Positions 1-11,000 are shown, counted from the first letter of the stretch. The stretch is DNA of 64,000 nucleotides from Cordylochernes scorpioides (GCA_030710605.1 CP092886.1:47159794-47223793); one strand, 5' to 3'. Notes: a model not told the origin generated them from the sequence alone. Translations and numbers: made by a program.

Positions 1-138
1 CCAAGGCCTCAGACGTCAAGTCCCCTGACTCCTGCTACAATAGTAGCAGAATCTACACCTGGACCACCGACTGAATCTACACCTTCCCGGAGATATCCAC
101 TACGAGAGAGGAGACCACCGGATAGATATGTACCTTAA
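1..138 (+). CDS. Ty3/gypsy retrotransposon Pol, C-terminal end (partial)
   Basis: An open frame runs from the window edge to TAA at 136-138. Its last residues include RRYPLRERRPPDRY, a basic tail after a Ser/Thr/Pro-rich linker. This is the usual C-terminus of integrase-containing Pol in one group of arthropod Ty3/gypsy elements. The same tail occurs in the second gypsy element of this window (ends at 62406). It is followed directly by a polypurine tract (155-167) and the 3' LTR, as expected for the end of pol. Start, protease, RT and most of integrase lie outside the window. Family assignment rests on the tail plus the LTR context. Confidence 0.75.
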   Translation, partial: PRPQTSSPLTPATIVAESTPGPPTESTPSRRYPLRERRPPDRYVP

Positions 139-168
139 TGAGTATTGCTATCTTAAAAAAGGGGGAGT

Positions 169-1122
169 TGATGTGGATGAACTTAAAAAAATAATTAAAT
201 ATGAGTGATTGAATATTAGATAATAATTGAATATTAATTAATTTATTTTTCTATTGTTTTTTGACCAAGAAAAGGTAAATTCATTTTATCAAGAGATATG
301 TAAATTTTGTTAGTTCAATTTTAATTTTAATTTTAGTTCTGCTTGGCTTGCATGTAAATATTCTTAAGGAAGAGAAATAAACTTTTTTTTCTTTTATAAG
401 TGCAGACATCTTTTGTTTGATATAAATTTCTAGAAAATTATTTAAATAGCAAAATAGTAAGTTTATTCCCTTTTAAATAAAAATATTATTTTCAATCTCT
501 TCTTTTGTTTTTATTAGGCATATATATTTATTTCTAAATATTCTTTATCTGCAAAAGGATATGTTGATAAGTAGGCTTCTATGCGTATACAGTTAAACCC
601 GTCTATAGCGCCCCCTCTAAATAGCGCCTCCCTCTCTATAGCGCCCGATTTTTAATACGTAGTACGATGCGATTTACATTAAAAGTGACTTGTCTATACC
701 ACCCCCTCTCTATAGCACCCTATTTTTGTGAGTCCCAAGAGGGGGCGCTATAGACAGGTTTAGCTGCATATTTTATATATTTATAAAATATTATTTTATT
801 TTAAAATTATAACTTTTAGAACAAACTACTCTGTAAAGACGACCACCAGATGTCGCGACTTTCCCTATATAAACTCATTTGTTGTTGTTTCCCGTTGGCC
901 AGCTCAAATCTTTTGTACATATGTAAATAAATATTTTGTTTTCTTTATTCTACTCGCCTTAAATCAGATAATACTTTCTCAAATTATATATTTTATATTT
1001 CATAAGATAAATTAAAGCTAATTCTGATATAAATTATTTTTATTATTCTTACCAAGACTGCAACAATACCATAATACTAATGTACATAAAATACTCGAGT
1101 ATCCTCGAAATAATCCGCATCA
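169..1122 (+). repeat. 3' LTR of the Ty3/gypsy element
   Basis: The segment starts TGATGTGGAT just after a polypurine tract (AAAAAAGGGGGAG, 155-167) and ends ATCCGCATCA, so the two ends form a short inverted repeat with TG...CA borders. A TATA box (CTATATAAAC near 866) and an AATAAA signal near 928 mark the U3/R region. The 5' LTR is off the window, so the target duplication cannot be checked. A MITE sits inside the LTR. Confidence 0.7.
590..765. mobile_element. pogo/Tigger-type MITE inside the LTR
   Basis: The ends are inverted repeats of about 29 bp: CAGTTAAACCCGTCTATAGC at the left and its near-complement at the right (CTATAGACAGGTTTAGCTG), 3 mismatches or fewer. CAGT(C/T)AAACC termini are typical of pogo/Tigger elements, which target TA. 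Left flank is TA; the right flank is CA, so one side has decayed. About 176 bp with no coding capacity. Confidence 0.7.
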
Positions 1123-1237
1123 GCAAGTAATAATTCTATATCCCAATATATGTTTTTTTTTTTATTATCTAATGAATTAAGTATGGATTGCTCTATTTTC
1201 AAAACAATATATATATAAAGATAGACTTTCTTAATAT

Positions 1238-1430
1238 TGATAAATCAAGAAATTGGGTTGGCCAAATATCACGGAGCAAGCTAAATAAACGTTTAGTTTA
1301 TTTTTGCTCCACTAGATGGCGCTCTGCCATCTAAAAAGCACATGTGCTCGTGGTCAGGAGATGCCTTTTTTATTTTTAATATCAACACCTGACCCACTTA
1401 TCTTTTTTTTTCTATTGTTTTTTCATATAT
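1238..1430 (+). repeat. Structured hairpin repeat, copy A
   Basis: First of at least ten loci of one family. It contains, in order, AAATAAAC-loop-GTTTATTT, AGATGGC-GCTCT-GCCATCT, the palindrome AGCACATGTGCT, and GGTCAGG...CCTGACC. The ribozyme part of the family (see 55648-55704) is missing here. The copy directly abuts the PLE palindrome that starts near 1440. Confidence 0.75.
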
Positions 1431-1846
1431 ATATATATATATAAATAAATATAAAGCATATATTGGATCTAAATTTATTAAACGGCCAATATTTCTAGGG
1501 GCAACACGCCTCTCTTTATCAAGGCTTTTGAATTTAAACTAAATCACGTGGGCATGTGATCCACTCATGCTATACAAGATCAAAGTAAGAGAAACTATTT
1601 GATGAAAATTTTCACTATATATAAAATATATGTACAATGGTTATATTTAATAATAATTAAAAGAGTATACAATTAAATAACCATTTGATTAAATAAATGA
1701 AAAGATTGATAAATATTAGAAAATAAAAATGAGTAGGGATTATGATTCAATATGTTGTGTTGATAAATATAAATAAAAATATATTACAAGTATAAATATA
1801 TGCAAAAATAAAAAAATAAATAAAATAAAAATAATAATTAAATAAT

Positions 1847-2818
1847 TTAGGAAGATATAAATTCTCTATAAATTTCTGGTAGGTCGATTTTTCTATTTAT
1901 GCTTTCTGTATCTTTTATAGAGGCCCAGCTTTCTAAAAATAACCTGCAATGTTTTTCTTTAATATTCTGGTATAAAATTGATGCTTTGTCAAAATCGGGT
2001 ATATGACTATTGTTTAGCGCATGGTCTACTAGAATAGATAATGGTTTATGGATACGTAGAGCTGCTTTGTGCTGGTTAATGCGTTCTTTCAATGCTTTGC
2101 TGGTTTCTCCAATGTAAGTGGCTGGACAGGTTTTGCATGGAATTTTGTAAATAATATTGCTTTTGTTTTCCTTTTTACTATTATTCTTGGTGTTTGAGTG
2201 GCGTAGAATTTGTTTCAAATTTGGTGCAGATTGATATGTGGTAATTATATTGTATTTCTTCAATACTCTGGCGATTCTTTCTGATCCGTAACTGTATGGG
2301 AGAGAGCAATATCTTTTATCGGATTGAACATTGCTATTGTTTGAAGATGGGATTCTGGGAGTGTAAAAATGCTTCTTGATGAATTTCTTCGGATAATTAT
2401 TGCCTATCAACTCTTTAAAAATTATATCATTCTCTTCTTTTCTTTCAATATTTCTATTTGAGCAATGTGTAGTTAATCTTTTGGAAAGTGTTTTTACAAC
2501 CGCGATTTTATTATGAATCGGACCAAAAGAGCTAAAATTTAAATAGTTTCCTGTGTGCGTAGGTTTTCTGTATATGGTGGTTTCTATATGAAGTTCTTTT
2601 CTTACTAGTTGAATGTCTAAAAATGCTAAAGAATTATTGATTTCTATTTCGTGTGTGAACTTTAAATAAGGTTTGAGATTATTCAGAAAATATAGGAAAG
2701 TTTCAATTTCTGTTTCAGTTATGCAAAATACATCGTCAATATATCTCATCCATAATAAGACTTTTAAATTATTTGTTTCAGCAATAATTTTGTCTATTTC
2801 ATTCATGAAAAAGTTCCA
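1847..2818 (-). CDS. Penelope-like reverse transcriptase/GIY-YIG endonuclease, 5'-truncated
   Basis: PLE proteins combine a telomerase-like reverse transcriptase with a C-terminal GIY-YIG endonuclease that nicks the target. The frame shows the RT catalytic box MRYIDDVFC, then SLAFLDIQL and YRKPTHTGNY, and after a linker the GIY-YIG start IIYKIPCKTCPATYIGET with the CxxC pair seen in Penelope-type nucleases. The N-terminal RT motifs are missing. The open frame continues upstream to 2872, but those first ~18 residues are antisense of the plus-strand arm and not real protein. Its C-terminal 80 residues are repeated by the plus-strand copy. Not expected to be functional because of the truncation. 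Confidence 0.85.
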   Translation of the reverse strand, partial: WNFFMNEIDKIIAETNNLKVLLWMRYIDDVFCITETEIETFLYFLNNLKPYLKFTHEIEINNSLAFLDIQLVRKELHIETTIYRKPTHTGNYLNFSSFGPIHNKIAVVKTLSKRLTTHCSNRNIERKEENDIIFKELIGNNYPKKFIKKHFYTPRIPSSNNSNVQSDKRYCSLPYSYGSERIARVLKKYNIITTYQSAPNLKQILRHSNTKNNSKKENKSNIIYKIPCKTCPATYIGETSKALKERINQHKAALRIHKPLSILVDHALNNSHIPDFDKASILYQNIKEKHCRLFLESWASIKDTESINRKIDLPEIYREFISS

Positions 2819-3094
2819 GCCACTTACATTGGAGAAACCAGCAAAGCATTGAAAGAACGCATTAACCAGCACAAAGCAGCTCTACGTATCCATAAACCAT
2901 TATCTATTCTAGTAGACCATGCGCTAAACAATAGTCATATACCCGATTTTGACAAAGCATCAATTTTATACCAGAATATTAAAGAAAAACATTGCAGGTT
3001 ATTTTTAGAAAGCTGGGCCTCTATAAAAGATACAGAAAGCATAAATAGAAAAATCGACCTACCAGAAATTTATAGAGAATTTATATCTTCCTAA
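2816..3094 (+). CDS. PLE GIY-YIG C-terminus, inverted second copy (fragment)
   Basis: Begins inside the GIY-YIG motif (PATYIGETSK) at the palindrome centre, with no start of its own, and runs to TAA at 3092-3094. It is identical in protein sequence to the C-terminus of the minus-strand copy. It carries only part of the nuclease domain and no RT. A near-perfect match between arms suggests a recent event or one that made both arms at once. Confidence 0.8.
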   Translation, partial: PATYIGETSKALKERINQHKAALRIHKPLSILVDHALNNSHIPDFDKASILYQNIKEKHCRLFLESWASIKDTESINRKIDLPEIYREFISS

Positions 3095-3532
3095 ATTATT
3101 TAATTATTATTTTTATTTTATTTATTTTTTATTTTTGCATATATTTATACTTGTAATATATTTTTATTTATATTTATCAACACAACATATTGAATCATAA
3201 TCCCTACTCATTTTTATTTTCTAATATTTATCAATCTTTTCATTTATTTAATCAAATGGTTATTTAATTGTATACTCTTTTAATTATTATTAAATATAAC
3301 CATTGTACATATATTTTATATATAGTGAAAATTTTCATCAAATAGTTTCTCTTACTTTGATCTTGTATAGCATGAGTGGATCACATGCCCACGTGATTTA
3401 GTTTAAATTCAAAAGCCTTGATAAAGAGAGGCGTGTTGCCCCTAGAAATATTGGCCGTTTAATAAATTTAGATCCAATATATGCTTTATATTTATTTATA
3501 GATATTAATATGGATTGCTCAATCTTTAAAAT

Positions 3533-3534
<2 letters not shown>

Positions 3535-3621
<87 letters not shown>
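3535..3621. repeat. (TA)n microsatellite
   Basis: About 43 TA units in a row, at the junction between the PLE flank and the fold-back element. Reading frames across it (poly Ile-Tyr) are artefacts. Confidence 0.98.
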
Positions 3622-3627
<6 letters not shown>

Positions 3628-4333
3628 GTGCATACAATGAATGATTGATCAGGTTGGTGAAGATAAAATCAAAGTATTGTTAGGATGAGAAAGCTTTGGC
3701 ATAGCCGTGGTGGTAAGCAGGGTCAGTTCGACCACATGTGTTCACCCCCAAGAATAGCTGAGGGGGGCGGACGGACCATTCAAGAAGGAAGAAGCCCATT
3801 TGGTGGGCAGGAGTGAAGTTGACTTCCCGGTGTTGACGGCTGCTGTTGGAAGATGCTCCCTTATATATATATAGTATCAAACAGTATTTCTTTATAAAAA
3901 TGTTTCAAACGGTTATAGAATGTTTGAAGGTATATAAAGATAGACTTTCTAGGAAGTTTAATGGCCAAATACTGTTACGTCACCCCTTCCCTGTCGGGGA
4001 TGGCCAAATGAGAATGCGGGGGGATCGGTAAGGATCTCTGTTTGACTTCTTTTTATTTACCTTCGTACATTCATAGGGAACAAAGCAAGAAACATGAAGG
4101 GAGCATCATTCAACAGAAGTCGTCAACACCGGGAAGGACGACTTCATTCCTGACCACCAAATGCTTTCTTCTTAAATGGTCCGTCCGCCCCCCTCAGCTA
4201 TTCTTGGGGGTGAACACGCGTGGTCGAACTGACCCTGCTTACCACCTCGGCGATGCCGAAGCTTTCTCGTCCTAACAATACTTTGATCTTATCACCAACC
4301 AACCTGATCAATCAATGTATGCACAAAATTATT
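3622..4333. mobile_element. Fold-back (long inverted repeat) element
   Basis: Two diverged arms of about 245 bp, 3622-3867 and 4088-4333, are reverse complements (for example CATACAATGAATGATTGATC against GATCAATCAATGTATGC). The centre (3868-4087) is unique. Each arm carries an open frame of 60-77 codons with the same peptide ending in GRTDPAYH.G.A.AFSS, but this simply follows from arm identity and I do not call it a gene. The element type is not recognised. Mismatches between the arms show it is older than the adjacent PLE palindrome. Confidence 0.65.
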
Positions 4334-4339
4334 CATAGA

Positions 4340-5195
4340 GACAGAAGTGACAGAATTTTGATATTTTAACACTTTCTGCATATATAATGTGATATTTTAA
4401 TAAATATTAAAAAACACTTTGCAAATCTTTTCATTAGTTAATTAGTTTTATGTGAAATTATTCCGTTGAATCTGGAGGTAACTAGCAGGTTATTTGGAGT
4501 CACAAAAGCAATTATATGTACAGGAAATGGGCATGTGGATAGATGACATTCAGTTTTCAGACAAAAAGCGAAGTTTGGATCATTTTTTCATGTTAGTTCC
4601 GCCATTTTAGAATATTTTTTAATATCCAAAATTACGTCTTTTCGCTATTATCAACGATAATTGTATCATATACCGAACTTATTATTCGCTATTTCACTTA
4701 ATATTGTGTCAAATATAATGAGTCCTTCCTAATGATGTTGTCATTTTTAATAGTGATATCTGTATGATAATAATTATGAGATAGGAAATATTTTACCCTT
4801 TTTTTAGTCTTCAAATAATGCTCACCTTCAGACGTTTAAATGACCCCTTCTCATTTTTCCAGTAACATCCAAATGTAACGCTGTAGTTCGATTTTCGAGG
4901 TAGGAAAGGAATCTTCTAAAATCTTGGTAAACTTGTTATCCTTTCAATTTGCTCCACTTCGAAAACGATGGCAGTGAATGAATGAAAAACGTCTTTGGAT
5001 AAAATCCATACAACGGATGATGTGAATCTTTAACATGCAATTAATAGTTAGGTGCCGTAATGTTGGCAGTGGAGAAAATCAATCGTAAAAAAAGACACCT
5101 CATCGTCAAAATATTGTAATTTTTGAAATTGTGTTTCGTTATTCTTTCATTAATATGTAGGTTCCCATTATAGAGGCAATCTGTTTCTCAGGTGG
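4340..5195. other. No feature recognised
   Basis: AT-rich intergenic or intronic sequence; no long reading frame and no repeat that I can match elsewhere in the window. Confidence 0.6.
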
Positions 5196-5199
5196 CATC

Positions 5200-5640
5200 A
5201 GATGGAAGGTAGGATGGTATCATAAAGAATAGCGCAGACGATTAAGCCGCCGCTGCACGGCGATGTGGGAGGGATGTTTATGGCCACCGCCGCCAGAAAG
5301 GAAGACTCAATTAGTCCTAAAGCTACGTGGCGCCGGAGTAATCAGACTGTTAATTGGCGGGAAACATTTGAAGTCGTTGACTTCTGACCTCTCGATGGAA
5401 CAACTCATCCGTCCCCGCCTGATTCCCAGAACAGGTAGTGATTAGCCAGCCAGATTGAGCCCTTCTGCCGTGGGATTTATGGCGGAGGAACAATAGCAGA
5501 TATATCCAGACAGGCAATCCCCATCCAAGTCTATAATAGCGCCCCAATGAAGTCGGACTCAAATTGGAGCTGTCCTACTTGGGGCATAAATTTATAGCTC
5601 GCCGCGACCACCGAGTTAATCGACACGGCGACAGATCCAA
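5200..5640. promoter_or_regulatory. GC-richer island, candidate cis-regulatory element
   Basis: Base composition is clearly more GC-rich than the flanks, without a convincing reading frame. It holds homeodomain-like cores (GTTAATTGG, GAGTTAATCG) and a RUNX-like site (GACCACC). Such islands recur in this window and resemble arthropod enhancers standing out from an AT-rich background. A diverged exon or ancient repeat cannot be excluded. Confidence 0.3.
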
Positions 5641-5644
5641 CGGA

Positions 5645-6685
5645 ATCTATTTTAGAAAAAAACGTCAAAGAGAAACTTAATTTGGGACGAAAGTTTAAAT
5701 TTCAGCCCAATTTTAGATCCTTTATTGTCTCACACTGTTAGAATCGATTACACCTTTTTGATTAAAGAGGTCAAAAGAAATATTAAAAATAAGTTCAAAG
5801 AGGTCAACTATTTTTATAAAAGTAATGAGTGATACGCACATGAATAAAATGCGCGCGCGCTCTCTTGGTATCACGCATTAAACTATAGCATATGAATAGA
5901 ATATGTGTAAACCATATATTATGCAAATATATGCACAAAAATACTTATGTATAAAGTGTTAACTTTGGCTAAATTCTTTATTTCTCTCTTTTCATGCATT
6001 TCTCTCTTTACATAAAATATATATTCTATATTAATATATCTTATGCAACTTTGAAACCTTACAAAATGTCTAGTTTGATACACACACGCTAAACTACAAT
6101 CAAATTCTAAAATTACTAGGAGATTCTAAGAAAACATAAATGATTCGCATTAAGTCCCTTTATTAGATTACAGAACGGGCGAACTTTCGAGCAAATAGCA
6201 ACAGACACTAAGATGGCAGATTACTTGAGTGGCAGACGAACTCTTTCTTACTTAAATAATTTGTCACTTTAGTGCCTCTTATTTTTAATAATTGATTATT
6301 AACATGTTCATATTTAAGCAAAATACTGCAATCGTTCAAGGAAACCTGTAGTGTTCCCAGAGCCTACTCCGGCCCGGCACCTCCCGCTGTGTCCGAGGTT
6401 CCATCAAACAGCTCGCGGCAGACTAGACAGCCTCCACCAACCAAGGACATATCAGTAAATATGTGGACATTCAACTTGTTGTCATAATTTTGTGTACATA
6501 ATAGCATTCTACACTCAGTACTTATATCATATTATCATATTACAAGGTATGTCTGCGATCTCATGGTTAATTATAAACATTTATAAACGTTTACTAACTA
6601 TGCATGGTGTAGGATATTTATTTTTAATTTTGGAAAATAATATTGATTTGATCCCACACAAATTTTCATTCAAAATCATCATATC
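5645..6685. other. No gene; short GC-rich patch
   Basis: Mostly AT-rich. A GC-rich patch at 6340-6460 has no open frame of note; (GC)n-like GCGCGCGCGC lies near 5851. Confidence 0.5.
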
Positions 6686-6689
6686 GGTT

Positions 6690-7346
6690 TGCGGTGTTCC
6701 GGTGTGAGGAAGATTGGAGCTGGTGTTACCGGAACAATGTTTGAAACTTAGGTGTAGGAGTCGATGTAAGTGAAACAAGCGTTGGCCTCAGTGGAGCAAG
6801 GAGATAGTATCAGTAGAGCAGGAGATGGGGCCACTAGGAGCTGGAAAAATCGGAACAGGAACTGGTGTAGGTGGAGCAGGAGCTGGTGTTGGTGGAGCAG
6901 GAACTGGTGTCGGTGGAGCAGGAGCTGGTATCGGTGGAGCAGGAGCTGGTATCGGTGGAGCAGGAGCTGGTGTTGGTGGAGCAGGAGCTGGTGTCGGTGG
7001 AGCAGGAGCTGGTGTTAGTGGATCAGGAGCTGGTGTCGGTGGAGCAGGAGCTGGTGTCGGTGGAGCAGGAGTTGGTGTCGGTGGAGCAGGAGCTGGTGTC
7101 GGTGGAGCAGGAGCTGGTGTCGGTGGAGCAGGAGCTGGTGTTGGTGGAGCAGGAGTTGGTGTCGGTGGAGCAGGAGCTGGTGTCGGTGGAGCAGGAGCTG
7201 GTGTCGGTGGAGCAGGAGCTGGTGTTGGTGGAGCAGGAGCTGGTGTCAGCGGAGCAGGAGCTGGTGTCAGCGGAGCAGGATCTAATGTCAGCGGAGCAGG
7301 TTCTAGTGTAAGTGGAGCAGGAGTTGGTGTAGGTGGAGAAGAATAA
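6690..7346. repeat. 21-bp minisatellite, degenerate at both ends
   Basis: The unit GGAGCAGGAGCTGGTGTCGGT repeats roughly 22-25 times in the core (6870-7300) and decays outwards from about 6690. Because 21 is divisible by 3 and the unit lacks stops, five of six frames are open: GGAGAGV heptads, EQELVSV heptads, and on the minus strand PAPAPPT heptads (204 codons, 6788-7402). Mutations look neutral (GTC/GTT, GCT/GTT swaps are not biased to one frame by eye). I treat it as a repeat; a glycine-rich or proline-rich secreted protein exon is a weaker alternative. Confidence 0.85.
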
Positions 7347-7349
7347 AGA

Positions 7350-8280
7350 GGAATATAACTCTGGCTCCAGGTGAAGAGGGTGTAGCAATCACTATGTGTC
7401 AACGCCTGTTGCGCTCTCTGTTTGTTCTTGAAGTTTTTTGTTCACTTCCTTAGTCTTCTCGGGGCACTCGGCCGCGCGATATCTTTGACGATTGGGGAAG
7501 GAACATTTCATTCCTTAGGAATTAAAGGTGATGACGTTCCATTTGAACATTATGTCCATACACGCTGAGACAGGTTTACATCGTCGTGGAGCAGGTTGAA
7601 GGACTCCCACTTTCTGTCCATCATTTGTAGTCATCACTTAGATTTCAACGCGTACGGCAGCGAGCTTTGGCTTGGAATCATTCCAATGACCATTAAACGT
7701 CTTATATCCTTGATTGACCTACATTTAATGATTCTCAAGGGCTTCTTGCATTAGGGTTGAGTCTTGTTTTTGAACAAATATACTACTTACGGATTTTATT
7801 ATCCTGGCCTAGATGTTATTTGCCTTCTGTGTCAAAATCGCATTTTATATCGTTGAAGCCCCGGGGTATTCAGATGTTGGAATTAGTTAAAATCACTCTA
7901 AGCCTGCGCTAATATTCGTTGGCTTTCAACAGAACTTTTCTTCAAATGGAAACAAAAAGCACAAAGCTTCATGAAAAAAATTTTGGCACAATTTTCGATA
8001 TTTTCAATTCTGAATAAAAGTTACTAACACGTTGGCAAAATAACACATGCTCAAAATAAAATAACATGATGGTGCTTGTATATTGATGTAGACACAAATT
8101 GCGATATAATATTAAGTAACTCCCTCTATTGCTAATTCTTTCAAGTTAACGCACACGGTCGATATACAAGTGCGGAATATAGTTGTATAGTTTATTCTAA
8201 GTATTCGCAATTATTAGCAAACTCTAGGTTTTGATGTTCTATATTAGATGATATCTCTTTTATATATACTATAGGAGATG
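7350..8280. other. No gene recognised
   Basis: Moderate GC (7370-7720) and then AT-rich. Short stop-free runs exist on both strands but none match a family I know. It might hold a decayed coding sequence. Confidence 0.4.
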
Positions 8281-8297
8281 ACGATAAAGATGATAAA

Positions 8298-8462
8298 CAC
8301 ACACAAAGTTTTATTAAGACCAGCGGTCTTATACAGATTCACCACAGGAAGAAATAATAGCTGGAGCTCCTATACTCCAGGCAGCGCAGCACCCAACAAC
8401 AGCCTCCTATTCCGACGCATGTCCAATGGCCACACGTTTCTTTGTGCATACGTCATTGTTAG
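8298..8462 (-). mobile_element. 5'-truncated non-LTR retrotransposon 3' UTR with 16-bp target duplication
   Basis: A 165-bp insert is flanked by direct repeats of GATAAAGATGATAAAC (8282-8297 and 8463-8478). On the minus strand it ends with GGTCTTAATAAAACTTTGTG then GT repeats, an AATAAA-containing tail like the one at 11795-11822. This is what a severely 5'-truncated target-primed insertion looks like. No coding part remains. Confidence 0.7.
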
Positions 8463-8479
8463 ATAAAGATGATAAACGA

Positions 8480-10005
8480 AAACATTCTATATAATCTTCT
8501 ATACACGCATATATAGAGACCATTTGAAACACATTCCTGGAAAAATACATAAGAGAATGTTATATTAACGGTAAATTGAATTATCATATAACACAAGGTA
8601 TATTTTAAGTTTTCAAAACACAACAATAAGTTTAAACACAACAATAAATAAACGATTCATAATTCAACAATTACAGCTAAGCTTTAAAAATTTGAGCTGC
8701 TTTTTTCTAAAATATCTTGAAATTTATAGAAAGACACAATACTTATTTATGAATTTCATTACTAAATATGTAAGCAACTTTAAACACAAATTGTTCAAGA
8801 TACATTATTGATATTTAAAAAGCAAATAAAATAATTTGAATACAATACACATCATGTTCATATTTAATTATAGAAAGATGTATTCCCAAAATGTGTATCT
8901 CCTAAGTTATTTTTAAAATATTAATCAAATTTCACTCTAAGAATATAACGTGATTAGTAATTATAGTAAAGTTTTAAATTAAAAAATGTTATTCTTGAAT
9001 CTCTTAATACCAGGTGACTTGTTCCATATTTAATGGAATTAGCTCTCCCGCCATCAGATCCTCAGTGCGGTCACATCTCTAATCCAATGTAAACACCAAT
9101 TACTGGAGAACCAAGAAGTTAAAAACGGATCCCATCTATAATTTGACAAATTAACCCAAAGCAACTTGGAGAAAATTATCTCCAAACTACTCATTAATTT
9201 GATAATTATATATATTGTCGTTAATTTTAATCATTTTATGAACTTTTTCTAACTTGGAATTTGATTAGGTCGTTTTTTCAGCGTGTTTATTACGGCTGTT
9301 AATGTGATTATTTTTAAATTTAATTAAATCACCGAATATGTTAATTGATGGATCCATCCCTACACAAGGAACACTGACCCCGCAGCGCACCGATATAACT
9401 TGGGCTGGCTCGATGGATTGAATAATCCATGTTGATTATACGATTAGAGTTTTGTGAGGGGGCTATTAGAAGTTAGCTTGCTATAAGTTACGTTCATTTT
9501 ACATTAAATAGGCTAACTTTCATACCCCCCCCCCTCCCCCCAAAAATAGCCTTTAGATCATTAGCTAGCTTTATAAAATGTAAAATAAACTATCGATTAA
9601 GCATATGGAACTGGAATAGATATATAGAAAGCATTTATTTTCAATTATGAAGAATGTGAATGATTTTTTTTCTCACATAATGAGTTTATTACTGTTTTTG
9701 TTTAAAAATTGTAAATTGTCGCAATTATTCCTAGCGGGGATATCACGTTTGTGTGTTGAAAATAAATAAATGTGAATGGCTTTCACCAAAACGTCGTGTA
9801 AATAAGGAATTTCATCTCTGGCCGAGATGGTCTGTTTCTGTTTTGTCGAATGTAAGTGCTGTCCATGCAATTTCCATATATATTTTATAAAATATATTTC
9901 AATTTTACTGGTTTTCAGCTAATTGGGAGCAATTCTCAAAAATGTCGATAACTGTAAAATACCCACATATCTGAAATTTGAATGATATAAACCAAACACA
10001 AATCA
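8480..10005. other. No gene; small regulatory-looking patches
   Basis: AT-rich. Patch 9020-9130 has TAATCC, TGTAAACA (forkhead-like) and CAATTACT cores; patch 9340-9430 is GC-richer. A C-homopolymer tract lies near 9527-9540. Confidence 0.4.
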
Positions 10006-10011
10006 GTGCTG

Positions 10012-10155
10012 CGTATATAAGCAGAATCGCCCAATACAGTATTAGAGCTCTGAGAAGCGGTCTGGTGGATTAAATTGGCGAAACCGCTGGGAGGGTTCAC
10101 TACTGATGAGCCAAGCCCTCCCGATATATTTTTCATCGCAATAAGGACAGTAGAA
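10012..10155. repeat. Degenerate copy of the TTACTGCGATGA MITE family
   Basis: Contains TTTTTCATCGCAATAAGGAC, one terminus of the MITE that is complete at 21382-21484. The other end is not clear. A 27-bp direct duplication (GTGCTTTTAAATCCTTTCAT) follows at 10184-10210 and 10250-10275. Confidence 0.45.
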
Positions 10156-10452
10156 GTTTGTATTATGTATGAAAGATACATTCGTGCTTTTAAATCCTTT
10201 CATTTTATATGTATAGATGGCGCGTTATTGCTTTGTGTTAAGAAATATTCGTGCTTTTAAATCCTTTCATTTTATACACATGTTAAGGTTTACATTATAT
10301 TACATTCAAGCCTTTTATTTTATAAAATAGAGCATGCGTGAAACCATCACTTAATATTTAGATTTTGTATAGAAAGAGTACCTCGATGTATTTGTACTAG
10401 ATGTATGTTTTCAAGATTTTTATCGCTTTTTTATTACACGTGTGTATATTCT

Positions 10453-10528
10453 GTAACAATTAATTTTTGGCAATGTGTTTCCTTTTACCTCTACAAAAAG
10501 AAATACATTGCCAAAATTAATTGTTGCG
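10453..10528. repeat. Small hairpin element
   Basis: Arms of about 27 nt: AACAATTAATTTTTGGCAAT against ATTGCCAAAATTAATTGTT, separated by about 20 nt. Possibly a solitary end of a DNA transposon; a related half-arm occurs near 57127. Confidence 0.6.
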
Positions 10529-10529
10529 G

Positions 10530-11000
10530 ATTTTATCAATAGATAGTGATTAAATTTATACATGTGTATATTCCTTGATTTTTTCAAGCCGGTGACTTAA
10601 TGTATTTATTTGTCTACCATCAATGACGGCCTAGATAATCTGGCTAGAAGTTCACTAAGACGTTACCAGACAGATATAGATTTTGTACAACCGCTCAAAT
10701 TATAGAATCCCACCGATAATTTTCAATTTTATGAGAAACGAAATACAATACGGAAATAAAATTTTATATAGCCTGAGAAGTAGTTTTAAAGTATTTGGCT
10801 ATAAAATTCTGGAATTTCTTAATCCAGTTATGCCTTTATACATTTATATTGGCTATTTGCACATATCTACATATATATAAGAAATTGAAGTATTTATTTT
10901 ATTTATTTATGCTTATGAGGTGATACAGCAGCGTATTTACAATTAGAGAGGAGACAAAATGAATTAAATCTAGAAAAAAGAAGTGAGGACATATCGGTCA
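10530..11000. other. No gene; 3' UTR-like sequence of the non-LTR remnant
   Basis: The part next to 11001 is AT-rich and would be the 3' UTR of the minus-strand fragment that ends there. Nothing else is recognised. Confidence 0.4.

Larger units (their letters stand above)
1440..3500. mobile_element. Penelope-like element, palindromic (inverted double) insertion
   Basis: Two copies of the 3' part of a PLE lie back to back. The minus-strand copy runs 2818 down to 1440; the plus-strand copy runs 2816 to 3500. Arms 1440-2125 and 2816-3500 are near-perfect reverse complements (about 686 bp); the 690 bp between them is present only in the minus copy. Both outer ends are element 3' ends, so neither copy has an intact 5' end. 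Inverted and partial repeated arrangements are known for PLEs. Confidence 0.85.

Noticed and set aside
3398-3637. Minus-strand open frame of poly Ile-Tyr
   Set aside because: It is the (TA)n microsatellite read through; no coding signal.
6825-7346. Glycine-rich protein gene on the plus strand
   Set aside because: The repeat is open in all three plus frames and two minus frames, so openness is no evidence for any of them.
10100-10135. Hammerhead ribozyme at CTGATGAG
   Set aside because: The matching GAAA and stem partners are absent (GATA follows), and the segment belongs to a MITE-like repeat.
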